Of a DNA stretch of 64,000 bases, positions 37,586 to 46,963 are shown piece after piece. The DNA is from Streptomyces sp. DHE7-1. Lineage in GTDB: Bacteria; Actinomycetota; Actinomycetes; Streptomycetales; Streptomycetaceae. The stretch is taken from contig JACJDG010000003.1 in the NCBI GenBank assembly GCA_016432725.1, forward strand, positions 6,664,001 to 6,728,000. The letters are read 5' to 3'. Made by a program: the position numbers and the translations under genes. How positions within the stretch are numbered: the stretch's first letter is position 1; each line of letters begins with the position of its first letter. Under the pieces are notes generated by a model. That model made no database searches and had not been told where the DNA came from. It saw only the letters and a program-made list of their open reading frames with translations.

Positions 37586-38026
37586 ATGACTCAGGACGCC
37601 ACGCAGGACGACGCACTGCTGAAGCTGCTCGGTGAGGGGCACGGCGGGGTGCTGGTCACCCTCAAGAAGGACGGCAGGCCCCAGCTGTCCAACGTCACCC
37701 ACGTCTACTATCCGGACGAGCGGGTCATCCGCGTCTCGCTCACCGACGACCGGGCCAAGACCCGCAACCTGCGCCGCGACCCCCGCGCGTCCTACCACGT
37801 CACCAGCGCCGACCGGTGGGCCTACACGGTCGCCGAGGGCACCGCCGACCTCTCGCCGGTCGCCCGCGATCCGCACGACGAGACGGTCGAGGAACTGGTC
37901 CGGCTCTACCGGGACGTCTCCGGTGAACACCCGGACTGGGACGACTACCGGGCCGCCATGGTCCGCGACCGCCGGCTGGTGCTGCGGCTGCGTGTCGAGC
38001 GGGCGTACGGCATCCCGAAGCGCTGA
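37586..38026 (+). CDS. PPOX-class (F420- or FMN-dependent) oxidoreductase
   Basis: 146 residues with the split-barrel flavin fold: HGGVLVTLKKDGRPQLSNVT, then VIRVSLTDDRAKTRNLRRDP and VAEGTADLSPVA. The TDDRAKTRNL stretch is typical of actinobacterial F420H2-dependent members, which reduce biliverdin, quinones or xenobiotics. The ribosome site before ATG 37586 is weak. Its 3' end runs into a 26-bp tandem duplication shared with the convergent dehydrogenase. Confidence 0.82.
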   Translation: MTQDATQDDALLKLLGEGHGGVLVTLKKDGRPQLSNVTHVYYPDERVIRVSLTDDRAKTRNLRRDPRASYHVTSADRWAYTVAEGTADLSPVARDPHDETVEELVRLYRDVSGEHPDWDDYRAAMVRDRRLVLRLRVERAYGIPKR

Positions 38027-38063
38027 GCTACGGCGTCATACCGAAGCGCTGAGCTACGGCGTC
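38015..38063. repeat. 26-bp tandem duplication covering two convergent stop codons
   Basis: The 23-bp stretch 38015-38037 is repeated exactly at 38041-38063. The first copy contains the stop of the PPOX gene; the second contains the stop of the minus-strand dehydrogenase. Confidence 0.8.
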
Positions 38064-38944
38064 GCGGTGGCGGTCCGCGCCTCGATCGCCCGCAGTACCG
38101 CCACCATGTCCTCGCCGCCGTGCCCCAGGGACACCGTCTCCTCGAACAGGGCGTGACAGGCGTCCAGCAGCGGCGAGGCCAGGTGCGCCTCGCGGGCCGC
38201 CCCGGCGATGAGCCGGTTGTTCTTCAGCACGTCCAGCGCGGCCGCCTGCACCGCGAAGTCCCCCTCGCGCAGCTTGGGTGACTTCATCCGCGAAACCGCG
38301 CTGGCCATGGGGCCCGCGTCCAGCACGTCCAGGAACAGCCCCCGGTCCAGGCCCTGCCGCCCGGCGAAGTGGAACGCCTCGGTCAGCCCGGTCACCAGAG
38401 TGATCAGGAAGAGGTTCACGGACAGCTTCATCAGCAGCGCGTTCGGCGCCGCACCGCACACGAACGTCTCCCGGCACAGCGGCGCGAGCAACGGCCGTAC
38501 GACGTCGACGGCGGACTCCTCGCCCGCCAGCATGGCCACCAGCTCGCCCCGTTCCGCCGGGACGCGGGACCCGGAGACGGGCGCCTCGACGTACCGGCCG
38601 CCGGCGGCCCGCACGTCGGTCTCCAGGGCGCGGGAGTACTCCGGGGAGGTCGTGCCCATGTGGACGACGACGTGCCCGGCGACGCGGGCGGCGAAGCCGG
38701 GGGTGCCGCGGCCGAGGACGGCGTCGACCGCGGCCTCGTCGGCCAGCATCAGCAGTACCACCTCGGCCCGCGCGAACACCTCGGCGGCGTCCGCCCCGAC
38801 CTCGGCCCCCGCCGCGCGCAGCGGCTCGGCCCGCTGCGGCGAGCGGTTCCACACCACGAGCGGCGTGCCGGACGCCGCCAGGCGGAGCGCCATGGGCCGT
38901 CCCATCACTCCGAGACCGATGAAACCGACGTGCACGACGTTCAT
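38054..38944 (-). CDS. 3-hydroxyisobutyrate-dehydrogenase-family NAD(P) oxidoreductase
   Basis: 296 residues from ATG 38944. The Rossmann start is VHVGFIGLGVMGRPMALRLA, the substrate-binding segment is EAPVSGSRVPAERGELVAML, and the catalytic Lys lies in NALLMKLSVNLFLITLVTGL. Family enzymes oxidise beta-hydroxy acids such as 3-hydroxyisobutyrate or tartronate semialdehyde; the particular acid cannot be told. It is divergent from a TetR gene with two perfect-looking operators between them, so it is the likely regulated target. Confidence 0.87.
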   Translation of the reverse strand: MNVVHVGFIGLGVMGRPMALRLAASGTPLVVWNRSPQRAEPLRAAGAEVGADAAEVFARAEVVLLMLADEAAVDAVLGRGTPGFAARVAGHVVVHMGTTSPEYSRALETDVRAAGGRYVEAPVSGSRVPAERGELVAMLAGEESAVDVVRPLLAPLCRETFVCGAAPNALLMKLSVNLFLITLVTGLTEAFHFAGRQGLDRGLFLDVLDAGPMASAVSRMKSPKLREGDFAVQAAALDVLKNNRLIAGAAREAHLASPLLDACHALFEETVSLGHGGEDMVAVLRAIEARTATATP

Positions 38945-38994
38945 GGGGCGCCCCTCGCTCCGCGGGAGTTCCGCGCGCGGACCTCCGGGCCGAT

Positions 38995-39037
38995 TATGAC
39001 CGTCGTCATAGTAGCGGGCGTTATGACGCCGGTCATA
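38995..39037. promoter_or_regulatory. Two 16-bp palindromic operators for the adjacent TetR regulator
   Basis: TATGACCGTCGTCATA (38995-39010) and TATGACGCCGGTCATA (39022-39037) share the arms TATGAC/GTCATA with a 4-nt centre. Their centres are 27 bp apart, between the divergent dehydrogenase and TetR starts. This is the arrangement expected for an autoregulated TetR repressor. Confidence 0.75.
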
Positions 39038-39068
39038 GAGTGGAGGTGAGGGCGATCGGAGGTCCGTC

Positions 39069-39662
39069 ATGGCGGAGTCGCGGTACGGCCCGCGTGAGCG
39101 GATGGTGTTCAGCGCGGCCCAGCTGATCCGGCGGGACGGCGTCGCCGCGACCGGGATGCGGGACGTCGCCGCCCTGGCCGGGGCGCCGCGCGGCTCGCTC
39201 CAGCACTACTTCCCGGGCGGCAAGGAGCAACTGGTCAACGAGGCCGTGACCTGGGCGGGCCAGTACGCCGGCAAGCGCGTCACCCGTTTCGTCGCGGGCC
39301 TGGACGAGCCGACGCCGAGCCGGCTGTTCGCGGCGATGGCCGCGCAGTGGACGGACGAGTACCGGGTGGACGGCTTCGCCGCCGGCTGCCCGGTCGCCGC
39401 CGCGACCGTGGACCGCGCCTCGTCGGGCAGCTCCAATCGCGCGGCGGCGGCGGACGCGTTCGCGGCCTGGCGCGGCCCGGTCGCCGAGGCGCTGACCGGC
39501 ATGGGGGTCCCGGCGGCACGGGCGGACTCCCTCGCCACCCTGATGATCAGCACCCTGGAGGGCGCGATCCTCATGGCCCGGGCCGAACGGGACGTGCACC
39601 CGCTGGACTCCGCCGTCCGCGAGCTCGGCCCCCTGCTCGACGCGGCGGCGGGCCGCGCCTAG
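39069..39662 (+). CDS. TetR/AcrR-family regulator of the divergent dehydrogenase
   Basis: 197 residues, with GGAGG six bases before the ATG. The N-terminal HTH is MVFSAAQLIRRDGVAATGMR then DVAALAGAPRGSLQHYFPGG. The C-terminal half resembles the LmrA/YxaF-type group (GCPVAAATVDRA, LATLMISTLEGAILMARAER). It most likely represses itself and the dehydrogenase through the twin palindromes at 38995-39037. The ligand is unknown. The 200 bp that follow hold no gene. They include an isolated AT-rich patch (about 39727-39760) whose purpose is unclear. Confidence 0.88.
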   Translation: MAESRYGPRERMVFSAAQLIRRDGVAATGMRDVAALAGAPRGSLQHYFPGGKEQLVNEAVTWAGQYAGKRVTRFVAGLDEPTPSRLFAAMAAQWTDEYRVDGFAAGCPVAAATVDRASSGSSNRAAAADAFAAWRGPVAEALTGMGVPAARADSLATLMISTLEGAILMARAERDVHPLDSAVRELGPLLDAAAGRA

Positions 39663-39865
39663 CGGCGGCGGCCGCCGCGTTCCCGGGCGGGGCCTCGGCG
39701 GGAGCGGGGCGGGGACGGACATGGCGGCTAATTGACCGACTGGATAGTTGTTCGTTAGTGGGTGGGATGCGCCCGTGTTTTCCCGCTGTCAAGGGCCGTG
39801 CGCGACCGCGGTCGCCGGCGGCCGTGAGCGGAGGCGTCGACGGTCGCCGCCCCGGGGTCCGCGGG

Positions 39866-40531
39866 TCAGTCCGCCGCCCGCTCCGCCGTGAGGTAGGCGA
39901 TCACCATGTCGCCGAGCATGGCGCGGTAGTGCTCGCGCTGCGCCGGGTCGACGAGGTCGCGGCCGAACAACGCGCCGAAGGTGTGCCGGTTGGCCACCCG
40001 GAAGAAGCAGAACGAGCTGATCATCGCGTGCAGATCGACGGCGTCCACGTCGGCCGTGAACAGCCCCGACTCCTGCCCCGCGGCCAGGATCCGGCGGATC
40101 ACCTCGAGGGCGGGGGAGCCGATCCGGCCGAGCTTCGCCGAGGCGGCGATGTGCTCGGCGCCGTGGATGTTCTCGATGCTGACCAGGCGGATGAAGTCCG
40201 GGTGCTGCTCGTGGTGGTCGAAGGTGACCTCGGCGAGCCGCCGGATCGCCGCGACCGGGTCCAGGTGATCGACGTCCAGCTCCTGCTCGGCCTCGCGGAT
40301 CACGCCGTAGGCCCGTTCCAGCACGGCCGTGAAGAGCTGTTCCTTGCCGCCGAAGTAGTAGTAGATCATCCGCTTCGTGGTGCGGGTCCGGGCCGCGATC
40401 TCGTCCACCCGGGCGCCGTCGTAGCCGGCCCGGGCGAACTCCTGGGTCGCCACGTCGAGGATCTCGGCCTGGGTGCGGGCGGCGTCCCGCGTCCGCCCGC
40501 CGGGTCGTACCGGTTCGTCGACGCTGGTCAT
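39866..40531 (-). CDS. TetR-family regulator
   Basis: 221 residues. The HTH reads ILDVATQEFARAGYDGARVD then EIAARTRTTKRMIYYYFGGK. The C-terminal ligand domain (FDHHEQHPDFIRLVSIENIH, MISSFCFFRVANRHTFGALF) matches the TetR_C group seen near aromatic or beta-ketoadipate genes, though no such genes are here. It is transcribed on the same strand as, and downstream of, the pentose-phosphate cluster's far end, about 210 bp from gnd, so it is not clearly part of that operon. Short 5-bp inverted repeats near 40635-40654 may be its operator; this is weak. Confidence 0.82.
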   Translation of the reverse strand: MTSVDEPVRPGGRTRDAARTQAEILDVATQEFARAGYDGARVDEIAARTRTTKRMIYYYFGGKEQLFTAVLERAYGVIREAEQELDVDHLDPVAAIRRLAEVTFDHHEQHPDFIRLVSIENIHGAEHIAASAKLGRIGSPALEVIRRILAAGQESGLFTADVDAVDLHAMISSFCFFRVANRHTFGALFGRDLVDPAQREHYRAMLGDMVIAYLTAERAAD

Positions 40532-40739
40532 CGGGTTCCTTCGGGCGTAGGGCCAGTGCCGGTGATTGTAGAAGCAGGGGTGAGGCGGCCCGTGGCGGTC
40601 TTCCAGAAGACGGTCACGGCTGGTATGGCCAACGCACTGGTTCGTACATCAGTGAGCGCGCCACTGAGACGCACCGCGGCCCGGGCCGTCCAGGACGACC
40701 CGGGCCGCGTACGCGGGACGCGCCGGCGGCGCCCCGCGC

Positions 40740-41624
40740 TCAGTCCTTCTTCGCCGTCTCCACGGCGTGGCCGCCGAACTGGTTGCGCAGCGCGGCGATC
40801 ATCTTCATCTGCGGCGAGTCGTCCTGGCGGGAGGCGAACCGCGCGAACAGCGAGGCGGTGATCGCGGGCAGCGGCACCGCGTTGTCGATGGCGGCCTCCA
40901 CGGTCCAGCGGCCCTCGCCGGAGTCCTCCGCGTACCCGCGCAGCTTGCCCAGGTGCTCGTCCTCGTCGAGGGCGTTGACCGCGAGGTCCAGCAGCCAGGA
41001 GCGGATGACGGTGCCCTCCTGCCAGGAGCGGAACACCTCGCGGACGTTGTCCACCGACTTGACCTTCTCCAGCAGTTCCCAGCCCTCGGCGTATGCCTGC
41101 ATCATGGCGTACTCGATGCCGTTGTGGACCATCTTGGAGAAGTGCCCGGCGCCGACCCGGCCCGCGTGGACGTAGCCGTAGGGGCCCTCCGGCTTGAGCG
41201 CCTCGAAGACCGGCCGGAGCCGCTCCACGTGCTCCTTGTCGCCGCCGACCATCAGCGCGTAGCCGTTCTGCAGGCCCCACACACCGCCGGAGACGCCGGC
41301 GTCGACGAAGCCGATGCCCTTGACGCCCAGTTCGGCCGCGTGCTTCTCGTCGTCCGTCCAGCGGGAGTTGCCGCCGTCGACCACCGTGTCGCCCTCGGAC
41401 AGCAGGTCCTTGAGCTCGTCGACGACACCCTGGGTGGCGGTGCCGGCCGGGACCATCACCCAGACGGTGCGCGGTGCGTCCAGCTTCTCCACCAGCTCTT
41501 CGAGGCTCTTGACGTCGGAGACTTCGGGGTTGCGGTCGTAGCCGATGACGGTGTGGCCGGCGCGGCGGATCCGCTCGCGCATGTTGCCGCCCATCTTGCC
41601 GAGACCGATGAGACCGAGCTGCAT
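40740..41624 (-). CDS. gnd: 6-phosphogluconate dehydrogenase, short (GntZ-like) form
   Basis: 294 residues, oxidatively decarboxylating 6-phosphogluconate to ribulose 5-phosphate. The Rossmann start is MQLGLIGLGKMGGNMRERI, the substrate site is DAGVSGGVWGLQNGYALMVG, and the catalytic Lys is in GAGHFSKMVHNGIEYAMMQA. The length is that of the short bacterial/actinobacterial class, which often prefers NAD, rather than the 470-residue class. It is the last gene of the tkt-tal-zwf-opcA-pgi-gnd run, 7 nt after pgi. Confidence 0.92.
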   Translation of the reverse strand: MQLGLIGLGKMGGNMRERIRRAGHTVIGYDRNPEVSDVKSLEELVEKLDAPRTVWVMVPAGTATQGVVDELKDLLSEGDTVVDGGNSRWTDDEKHAAELGVKGIGFVDAGVSGGVWGLQNGYALMVGGDKEHVERLRPVFEALKPEGPYGYVHAGRVGAGHFSKMVHNGIEYAMMQAYAEGWELLEKVKSVDNVREVFRSWQEGTVIRSWLLDLAVNALDEDEHLGKLRGYAEDSGEGRWTVEAAIDNAVPLPAITASLFARFASRQDDSPQMKMIAALRNQFGGHAVETAKKD

Positions 41625-41631
41625 GATCTAT

Positions 41632-43283
41632 TCACTTCCTGAGAGAACGGTAGGCGGCGACGAGGGCCGTGGTGGACGGGTCCAGACCGGGCACCGCGGC
41701 ACCCTCGGTCAGGGCGGGCTCGATGCGCTTGGCGAGGACCTTGCCGAGCTCCACGCCCCACTGGTCGAAGGAGTCGATGTTCCACACCGCGCCCTGCACG
41801 AACACCTTGTGCTCGTAGAGGGCGACGAGCTGGCCGAGTACGGACGGGGTCAGCTCGCGCGCGAGGATCGTCGTGGTCGGGTGGTCGCCGTGGAAGGTGC
41901 GGTGCGGCACCTGCTCCTCGGGCACGCCCTCGGCGCGGACCTCGTCGGCGGTCTTGCCGAAGGCCAGGGCCTGGGTCTGGGCGAAGAAGTTCGCCATCAG
42001 CAGGTCGTGCTGGGCCTCGAGTTCACCGCTCAGTTCGTCGACGGGGCGGGCGAAGCCGATGAAGTCCGCCGGGATCAGCTTGGTGCCCTGGTGGATCAAC
42101 TGGTAGTAGGCGTGCTGCCCGTTGGTGCCGGGCGTGCCCCACACGACCGGTCCGGTCTGCCACCGCACCGGACTGCCGTCGCGCTGCACCGACTTGCCGT
42201 TGGACTCCATGTCGAGCTGCTGGAGATAGGCGGTGAACTTCGACAGGTAGTGGCTGTACGGCAGGACCGCGTGGGTCTGGGCGTCGTGGAAGTTGCCGTA
42301 CCAGATGCCCAGCAGGCCCATCAGCAGCGGTGCGTTGGACTCGGGGGCGCGGTGCGGAAGTGCTCGTCGACCAGGCGGAACCCGTCGAGCATCTCGCGGA
42401 ACCGGTCCGGGCCGATGGCGATCATCAGCGACAGGCCGATCGCCGAGTCGTAGGAGTAGCGTCCGCCGACCCAGTCCCAGAACTCGAACATGTTCTCCGG
42501 GTCGATACCGAACCCGGTGACCTTCTCGGCGTTGGTCGACAGCGCCACGAAGTGCCGGGCGACCGCCTTCTCGTCGCCGCCGAGGGCGCCCAGCAGCCAG
42601 GCGCGGGCCGAGGTGGCGTTGGTGATCGTCTCGATCGTGGTGAACGTCTTGGACGCGACGATGAACAGGGTCTCCGCCGGGTCCAGGTCGCGGGTCGCCT
42701 CGTGCAGGTCGGCGCCGTCCACGTTCGACACGAACCGGAAGGTCAACTCCCGTGCGGTGTAGGCGCGCAGTGCCTCGTAGGCCATGGCGGGGCCGAGGTC
42801 GGAGCCGCCGATGCCGATGTTGACGACGTTGCGGATCCGCCGGCCGGTGTGGCCGGTCCACTCGCCGGAGCGGACCCGCTCCGCGAAGCCCGCCATCTTG
42901 TCCAGCACGGCGTGCACCCGCGGTACGACGTTCTCGCCGTCGACCTCGATCACCGCGTCCGGAGCGGCCCGCAGCGCGGTGTGCAGCACCGCCCGGTCCT
43001 CGGTGATGTTGATGCGTTCGCCGCGGAACATGGCGTCCCGCAGCGCGGACACGCCGGTGGCGGTGGCGAGTTCCTGCAGCAGGGCCAGGGTCTCGTCGTT
43101 GATCAGGTGCTTGCTGTAGTCGATGTGCAGGTCACCGACCCGGACGACGTAGCGCTCGGCGCGGCCGGGGTCCGTCGCGAACAGCTCGCGCAGGGAGGGC
43201 CGTCCCGCGGCCCGGTGGTCCTCCAGGGCCGTCCATTCGGGGCGGCGGGTCAGCTCGGGGAGGTCTGACGGTGCGTCGGACAT
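41632..43283 (-). CDS. pgi: Glucose-6-phosphate isomerase (one apparent frameshift)
   Basis: About 550 residues, interconverting glucose 6-phosphate and fructose 6-phosphate. Signatures are NVVNIGIGGSDLGPAMAYEA, FIVASKTFTTIETITNA, the catalytic Glu region FEFWDWVGGRYS, and GQLVALYEHKVFVQGAVWNI. The frame breaks at the five-G run 42343-42347 (DEHFRTAP / ESNAPLLMGLLGIWY). A core metabolic enzyme interrupted this way argues for a sequence error. The stop of opcA lies 1 nt upstream of its ATG. Confidence 0.92.
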
Positions 43284-43284
43284 G

Positions 43285-44211
43285 TCAGGCGTGCTCCTTG
43301 GTGGCCGCGCCGTTGAGGGCGACGGCGTACATCTCGTCGGCGTCGAGGCGGCGCAGCTCCTCGGCGATGAGTTCGGAGGTGGGGCGAACCTTCAGGGCGA
43401 GGGTGCGCGGCGGCTGCCCCGGCAGGGTCAGCGTCGCCAGCGGCCCCTCGGGGCGGTCGATGACGATCTCGCCGTTCCCGGTGCCGAGCCGGACGGCGGT
43501 CACCACCGGCCCCGCCGTGACCACACGGTCCACCGGCACGTTCAGCCGGGCCTCCAGCCAGCGGGAGAGGAGTTCGGCGCTGGGGTTCTCCTGTTCGGCC
43601 TCGACGGCCGCCGAGGTCACCTTCACCCGGGCCTGGTCGAGCGCGGCCGCCAGCATGGAGCGCCACGGCGTGAGCCGGGTCCAGGCGAGGTCGGTGTCGC
43701 CGGGCGCGTAGTTGCGGACCCGGGTCTCCAGGACCTCCAGCGGACGCTCGACGGCGTACAGGTCGGTGATCCGGCGCTGGGCCAGCGCGCCGAGCGGGTC
43801 CTTGGAGGGGGTCTCGGGCGCGTCCACCGGCCACCACACGACGACCGGGGCGTCGGGCAGCAGCAGCGGCAGGACCACCGAGTCGGCGTGGTCGGACACC
43901 TCGCCGTAGGTGCGCAGCACCACCGTCTCACCGGTGCCGGCCTCGGAGCCGACCCGGACCTCGGCGTCCAGCCGGGAGGCGGTGCGGTCGCGCAGGGTGC
44001 GGGCGTGCCGCTTGATGACGACCAGGGTCCGTGAGGGGTGCTCGTGCGAGGCATCCTCGGCGGCCCGGAGCGAGTCGTAGGCGTTCTCCTCGTCCGTGAC
44101 GATGACCATCGTCAGGACCATGCCCACGGCCGGGGTGCCGATGGCCCGGCGGCCTCGTACCAGCGCCTTGTTGATCTTGCTTGCCGTGGTGTCGGTCAGG
44201 TCGATCTTCAT
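43285..44211 (-). CDS. opcA: Glucose-6-phosphate dehydrogenase assembly protein OpcA
   Basis: 308 residues, starting MKIDLTDTTASKINKALVRG; its ATG overlaps the zwf stop as ATGA. OpcA activates or assembles glucose-6-phosphate dehydrogenase, and in actinobacteria and cyanobacteria it is redox-linked. Typical segments are VLTMVIVTDEENAYDSLRAA, VVLPLLLPDAPVVVWWPVDA and RITDLYAVERPLEVLE. The direct coupling to zwf fits co-expression of enzyme and activator. Confidence 0.9.
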   Translation of the reverse strand: MKIDLTDTTASKINKALVRGRRAIGTPAVGMVLTMVIVTDEENAYDSLRAAEDASHEHPSRTLVVIKRHARTLRDRTASRLDAEVRVGSEAGTGETVVLRTYGEVSDHADSVVLPLLLPDAPVVVWWPVDAPETPSKDPLGALAQRRITDLYAVERPLEVLETRVRNYAPGDTDLAWTRLTPWRSMLAAALDQARVKVTSAAVEAEQENPSAELLSRWLEARLNVPVDRVVTAGPVVTAVRLGTGNGEIVIDRPEGPLATLTLPGQPPRTLALKVRPTSELIAEELRRLDADEMYAVALNGAATKEHA

Positions 44212-45803
44212 GGCCTGCGCCAGCTCCGTCCGTCTCGTGCGAGCATCTCGTTTGCCTCTTCCGGACCCCAGGTACCCGCCGGGTACTGGGCCGGCCTGCC
44301 GTGCCGGGACCAGTACTCCTCGATCGGGTCGAGGATCTTCCAGGACTCTTCCACTTCCTGGTGACGGGGGAACAGGTTGGCGTCGCCGAGCAGCACGTCC
44401 AGGATGAGCCGCTCGTACGCCTCGGGGCTGGACTCCGTGAACGACTCGCCGTAGGCGAAGTCCATGGAAACGTCCCGGATCTCCATCGAGGTGCCCGGGA
44501 CCTTGGAGCCGAACCGCACGGTCATGCCCTCGTCCGGCTGGACGCGGATCACGATGGCGTTCTGGCCCAGCTCCTCGGTGGCGGTGGAGTCGAACGGGGA
44601 GTGCGGCGCGCGCTGGAAGACCACCGCGATCTCGGTGACCCGGCGGCCGAGGCGCTTGCCGGTGCGCAGGTAGAACGGGACACCCGCCCAGCGCCGGTTG
44701 TCGATGCCCAGCTTGATCGCGGCGAAGGTGTCGGTCTTCGACTTGGGGTCGATGCCGTCCTCCTGGAGGTAGCCGACGACCTTCTCGCCGCCCTGCCACC
44801 CGGACGCGTACTGGCCGCGCACGGTGTGCAGGCCGAGGTCCTCCGGCAGCCGCACCGACTTCAGCACCTTCAGCTTCTCGGTGAGCAGCGCCTCCGCGTC
44901 GAACGCGATGGGCTCCTCCATGGCCGTGAGGGCCATCAGCTGCAGCAGGTGGTTCTGGATGACGTCACGGGCGGCGCCGATGCCGTCGTAGTAGCCGGCG
45001 CGGCCGCCGATGCCGATGTCCTCGGCCATCGTGATCTGCACGTGGTCGACGTAACTGCGGTTCCAGATCGGCTCGTACATCTGGTTGGCGAAGCGCAGCG
45101 CCAGGATGTTCTGGACGGTCTCCTTGCCGAGGTAGTGGTCGATCCGGAACACCTGGTCCGGGTCGAACACGTCGTGCAGGATCGCGTTCAGGTCGCGGGC
45201 GCTGGCGATGTCGTGGCCGAACGGCTTCTCGATGACCGCGCGCCGCCAGGCGCCCGGCGGCGGGGAGGCCAGGCCGTGCTTCTTGAGCTGCCGCACGACC
45301 TTGGGGAAGAACTTCGGCGGCACCGAAAGATAGAACGCGAAGTTGCCGCCGGTGCCCCGGGAGGCGTCCAGTTCGTCGACGGCGTCCTTGAGCTGCTTGA
45401 ACGCGGTGTCGTCGTCGAAGTCACCGGGGATGAACCGCATGCCCTCGGAGAGCTGCTGCCAGACCTCCTCCCGGAACGGGGTGCGCGAGTGCTCGCGCAC
45501 CGCGTCGTGCACGACCTGGGCGAAGTCCTGGTCCTCCCAGTCCCGGCGGGCGAAGCCGACCAGAGAGAAGCCGGGCGGCAGCAGCCCGCGGTTGGCCAGG
45601 TCGTAGACGGCCGGCATCAGCTTCTTGCGGGACAGGTCACCGGTCACGCCGAAGATGACCAGACCGGAGGGGCCCGCGATGCGGGGCAGCCGGCGGTCGC
45701 CGCCGTCCCGCAGCGGGTTCACCCAGTCGGCGGCCGGGCCGACCGGGACGCGCACGTCCTCGGTGGCGGCCGGCTTCTCCGGCTGCTGGGCGTCGGTCGT
45801 CAT
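44208..45803 (-). CDS. zwf: Glucose-6-phosphate 1-dehydrogenase
   Basis: 531 residues from ATG 45803 (GTG 45806 is also possible; it overlaps the tal stop as GTGA). The nucleotide site is LVIFGVTGDLSRKKLMPAVY. The active-site signature RIDHYLGKE is intact within DPDQVFRIDHYLGKETVQNI, and the PFYLRTGKRL segment is present. It commits glucose 6-phosphate to the oxidative pentose-phosphate pathway and supplies NADPH. The neighbouring opcA and tal confirm the assignment. Confidence 0.94.
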   Translation of the reverse strand: MTTDAQQPEKPAATEDVRVPVGPAADWVNPLRDGGDRRLPRIAGPSGLVIFGVTGDLSRKKLMPAVYDLANRGLLPPGFSLVGFARRDWEDQDFAQVVHDAVREHSRTPFREEVWQQLSEGMRFIPGDFDDDTAFKQLKDAVDELDASRGTGGNFAFYLSVPPKFFPKVVRQLKKHGLASPPPGAWRRAVIEKPFGHDIASARDLNAILHDVFDPDQVFRIDHYLGKETVQNILALRFANQMYEPIWNRSYVDHVQITMAEDIGIGGRAGYYDGIGAARDVIQNHLLQLMALTAMEEPIAFDAEALLTEKLKVLKSVRLPEDLGLHTVRGQYASGWQGGEKVVGYLQEDGIDPKSKTDTFAAIKLGIDNRRWAGVPFYLRTGKRLGRRVTEIAVVFQRAPHSPFDSTATEELGQNAIVIRVQPDEGMTVRFGSKVPGTSMEIRDVSMDFAYGESFTESSPEAYERLILDVLLGDANLFPRHQEVEESWKILDPIEEYWSRHGRPAQYPAGTWGPEEANEMLARDGRSWRRP

Positions 45804-46935
45804 CACGCCTCAACTCCCTTGTTCCTCAACGACTCGGTGACGGCGTCCAGCAGTTCCTGCCAGGCCGTCTCGAACTTGGCGACTCCCTCGTCCTCGAGCT
45901 GCTGGACGACCTCGTCGTAGGAGATGCCGAGCCGCTCGACGGCCGCGAGGTCCGCCCGGGCCCGCTCGTAGCCGCCGGTCACCGTGTCACCGGTGATCTC
46001 GCCGTGGTCGGCGGTGGCCTTCAGGGTGGCCTCCGGCATGGTGTTGACGGTGCCGGGGGCCACCAGCTCGTCGACGTACAGGGTGTCCTTGTAGGCGGGG
46101 TCCTTCACACCGGTGGAGGCCCACAGCGGACGCTGCTTGTTGGCCCGCTCACCGGCGAGCGCCTGCCAGCGCCCGGATCCGAACACCTCCTCGTACGCCT
46201 CGTAGGCGAGCCGGGCGTTGGCGAGAGCCGCCCGGCCCTTGAGCGCGAGGGCCTCGTCGGTGCCCAGGGCGGTCAGCCGCTTGTCGATCTGGCTGTCCAC
46301 GCGGGAGACGAAGAAGGACGCCACCGAGTGGATCTCCGACAGGTCCAGGCCCCGCTCCCGGGCCTTCTCCAGACCGGCCAGGTAGGCGTCCATGACCTCG
46401 CGGTAGCGCTCCAGGGAGAAGATCAGCGTCACGTTGACGCTGATCCCGAGGCCGATGACCTCCGTGATCGCCGGCAGGCCCGCCCGGGTCGCCGGGATCT
46501 TGATCATCACATTGGGGCGGTCGACCAGCCAGGCGAGCTGCTTGGCCTCGGCGACCGTGGCCTCGGTGCGGTGCGCGAGCCGCGGGTCCACCTCGATGGA
46601 GACCCGGCCGTCACGGCCGTCCGAGACGGTGTACGCGTCCCGCAGGACGTCCGCGGCCGCCCGCACATCGGCGGTCGTCATCATCCGTACGGCCTCGTCG
46701 ACCGTCACACCCCGCACCGCGAGGTCGGTGAGCTGCTCCTCGTAGCCCTCGCCGGAGCCTATGGCCGCCTGGAAGATCGAGGGGTTGGTGGTGACGCCGA
46801 CGACGCCGCCGCCGTCCACGAGACCGGCCAGGCCGCCCGAGGTGATGCGGCTGCGCGACAGGTCGTCCAGCCAGACCGACACCCCTCGTCGGCGAGGCGC
46901 TTGAGGGCTCCCGGGGTGGCGATTGCTTCGGTCAC
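45803..46935 (-). CDS. tal: Transaldolase (one apparent frameshift near the N-terminus)
   Basis: About 377 residues. The proposed start is GTG 46935 (MTEAIATPGALKRLADEG), with GGAAAG upstream. One base added to the four-C run 46882-46885 joins it to VSVWLDDLSRSRITSGGLAG. Transaldolase motifs are GVTTNPSIFQ, the Schiff-base Lys in RPNVMIKIPATRAGLPAI, and SVNVTLIFSLERYREVM. It belongs to the longer TalB-like class found in actinobacteria (about 370 residues). It lies 28 nt after tkt and overlaps zwf. Confidence 0.92.
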
Positions 46936-46963
46936 AGTGATCTTCTTTCCTATCGCGTGGGTA

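Noticed and set aside
39727..39760. AT-rich patch downstream of the TetR gene as a promoter
   Set aside because: No gene begins after it in either direction within reach. It may be a relic, but nothing supports a function.
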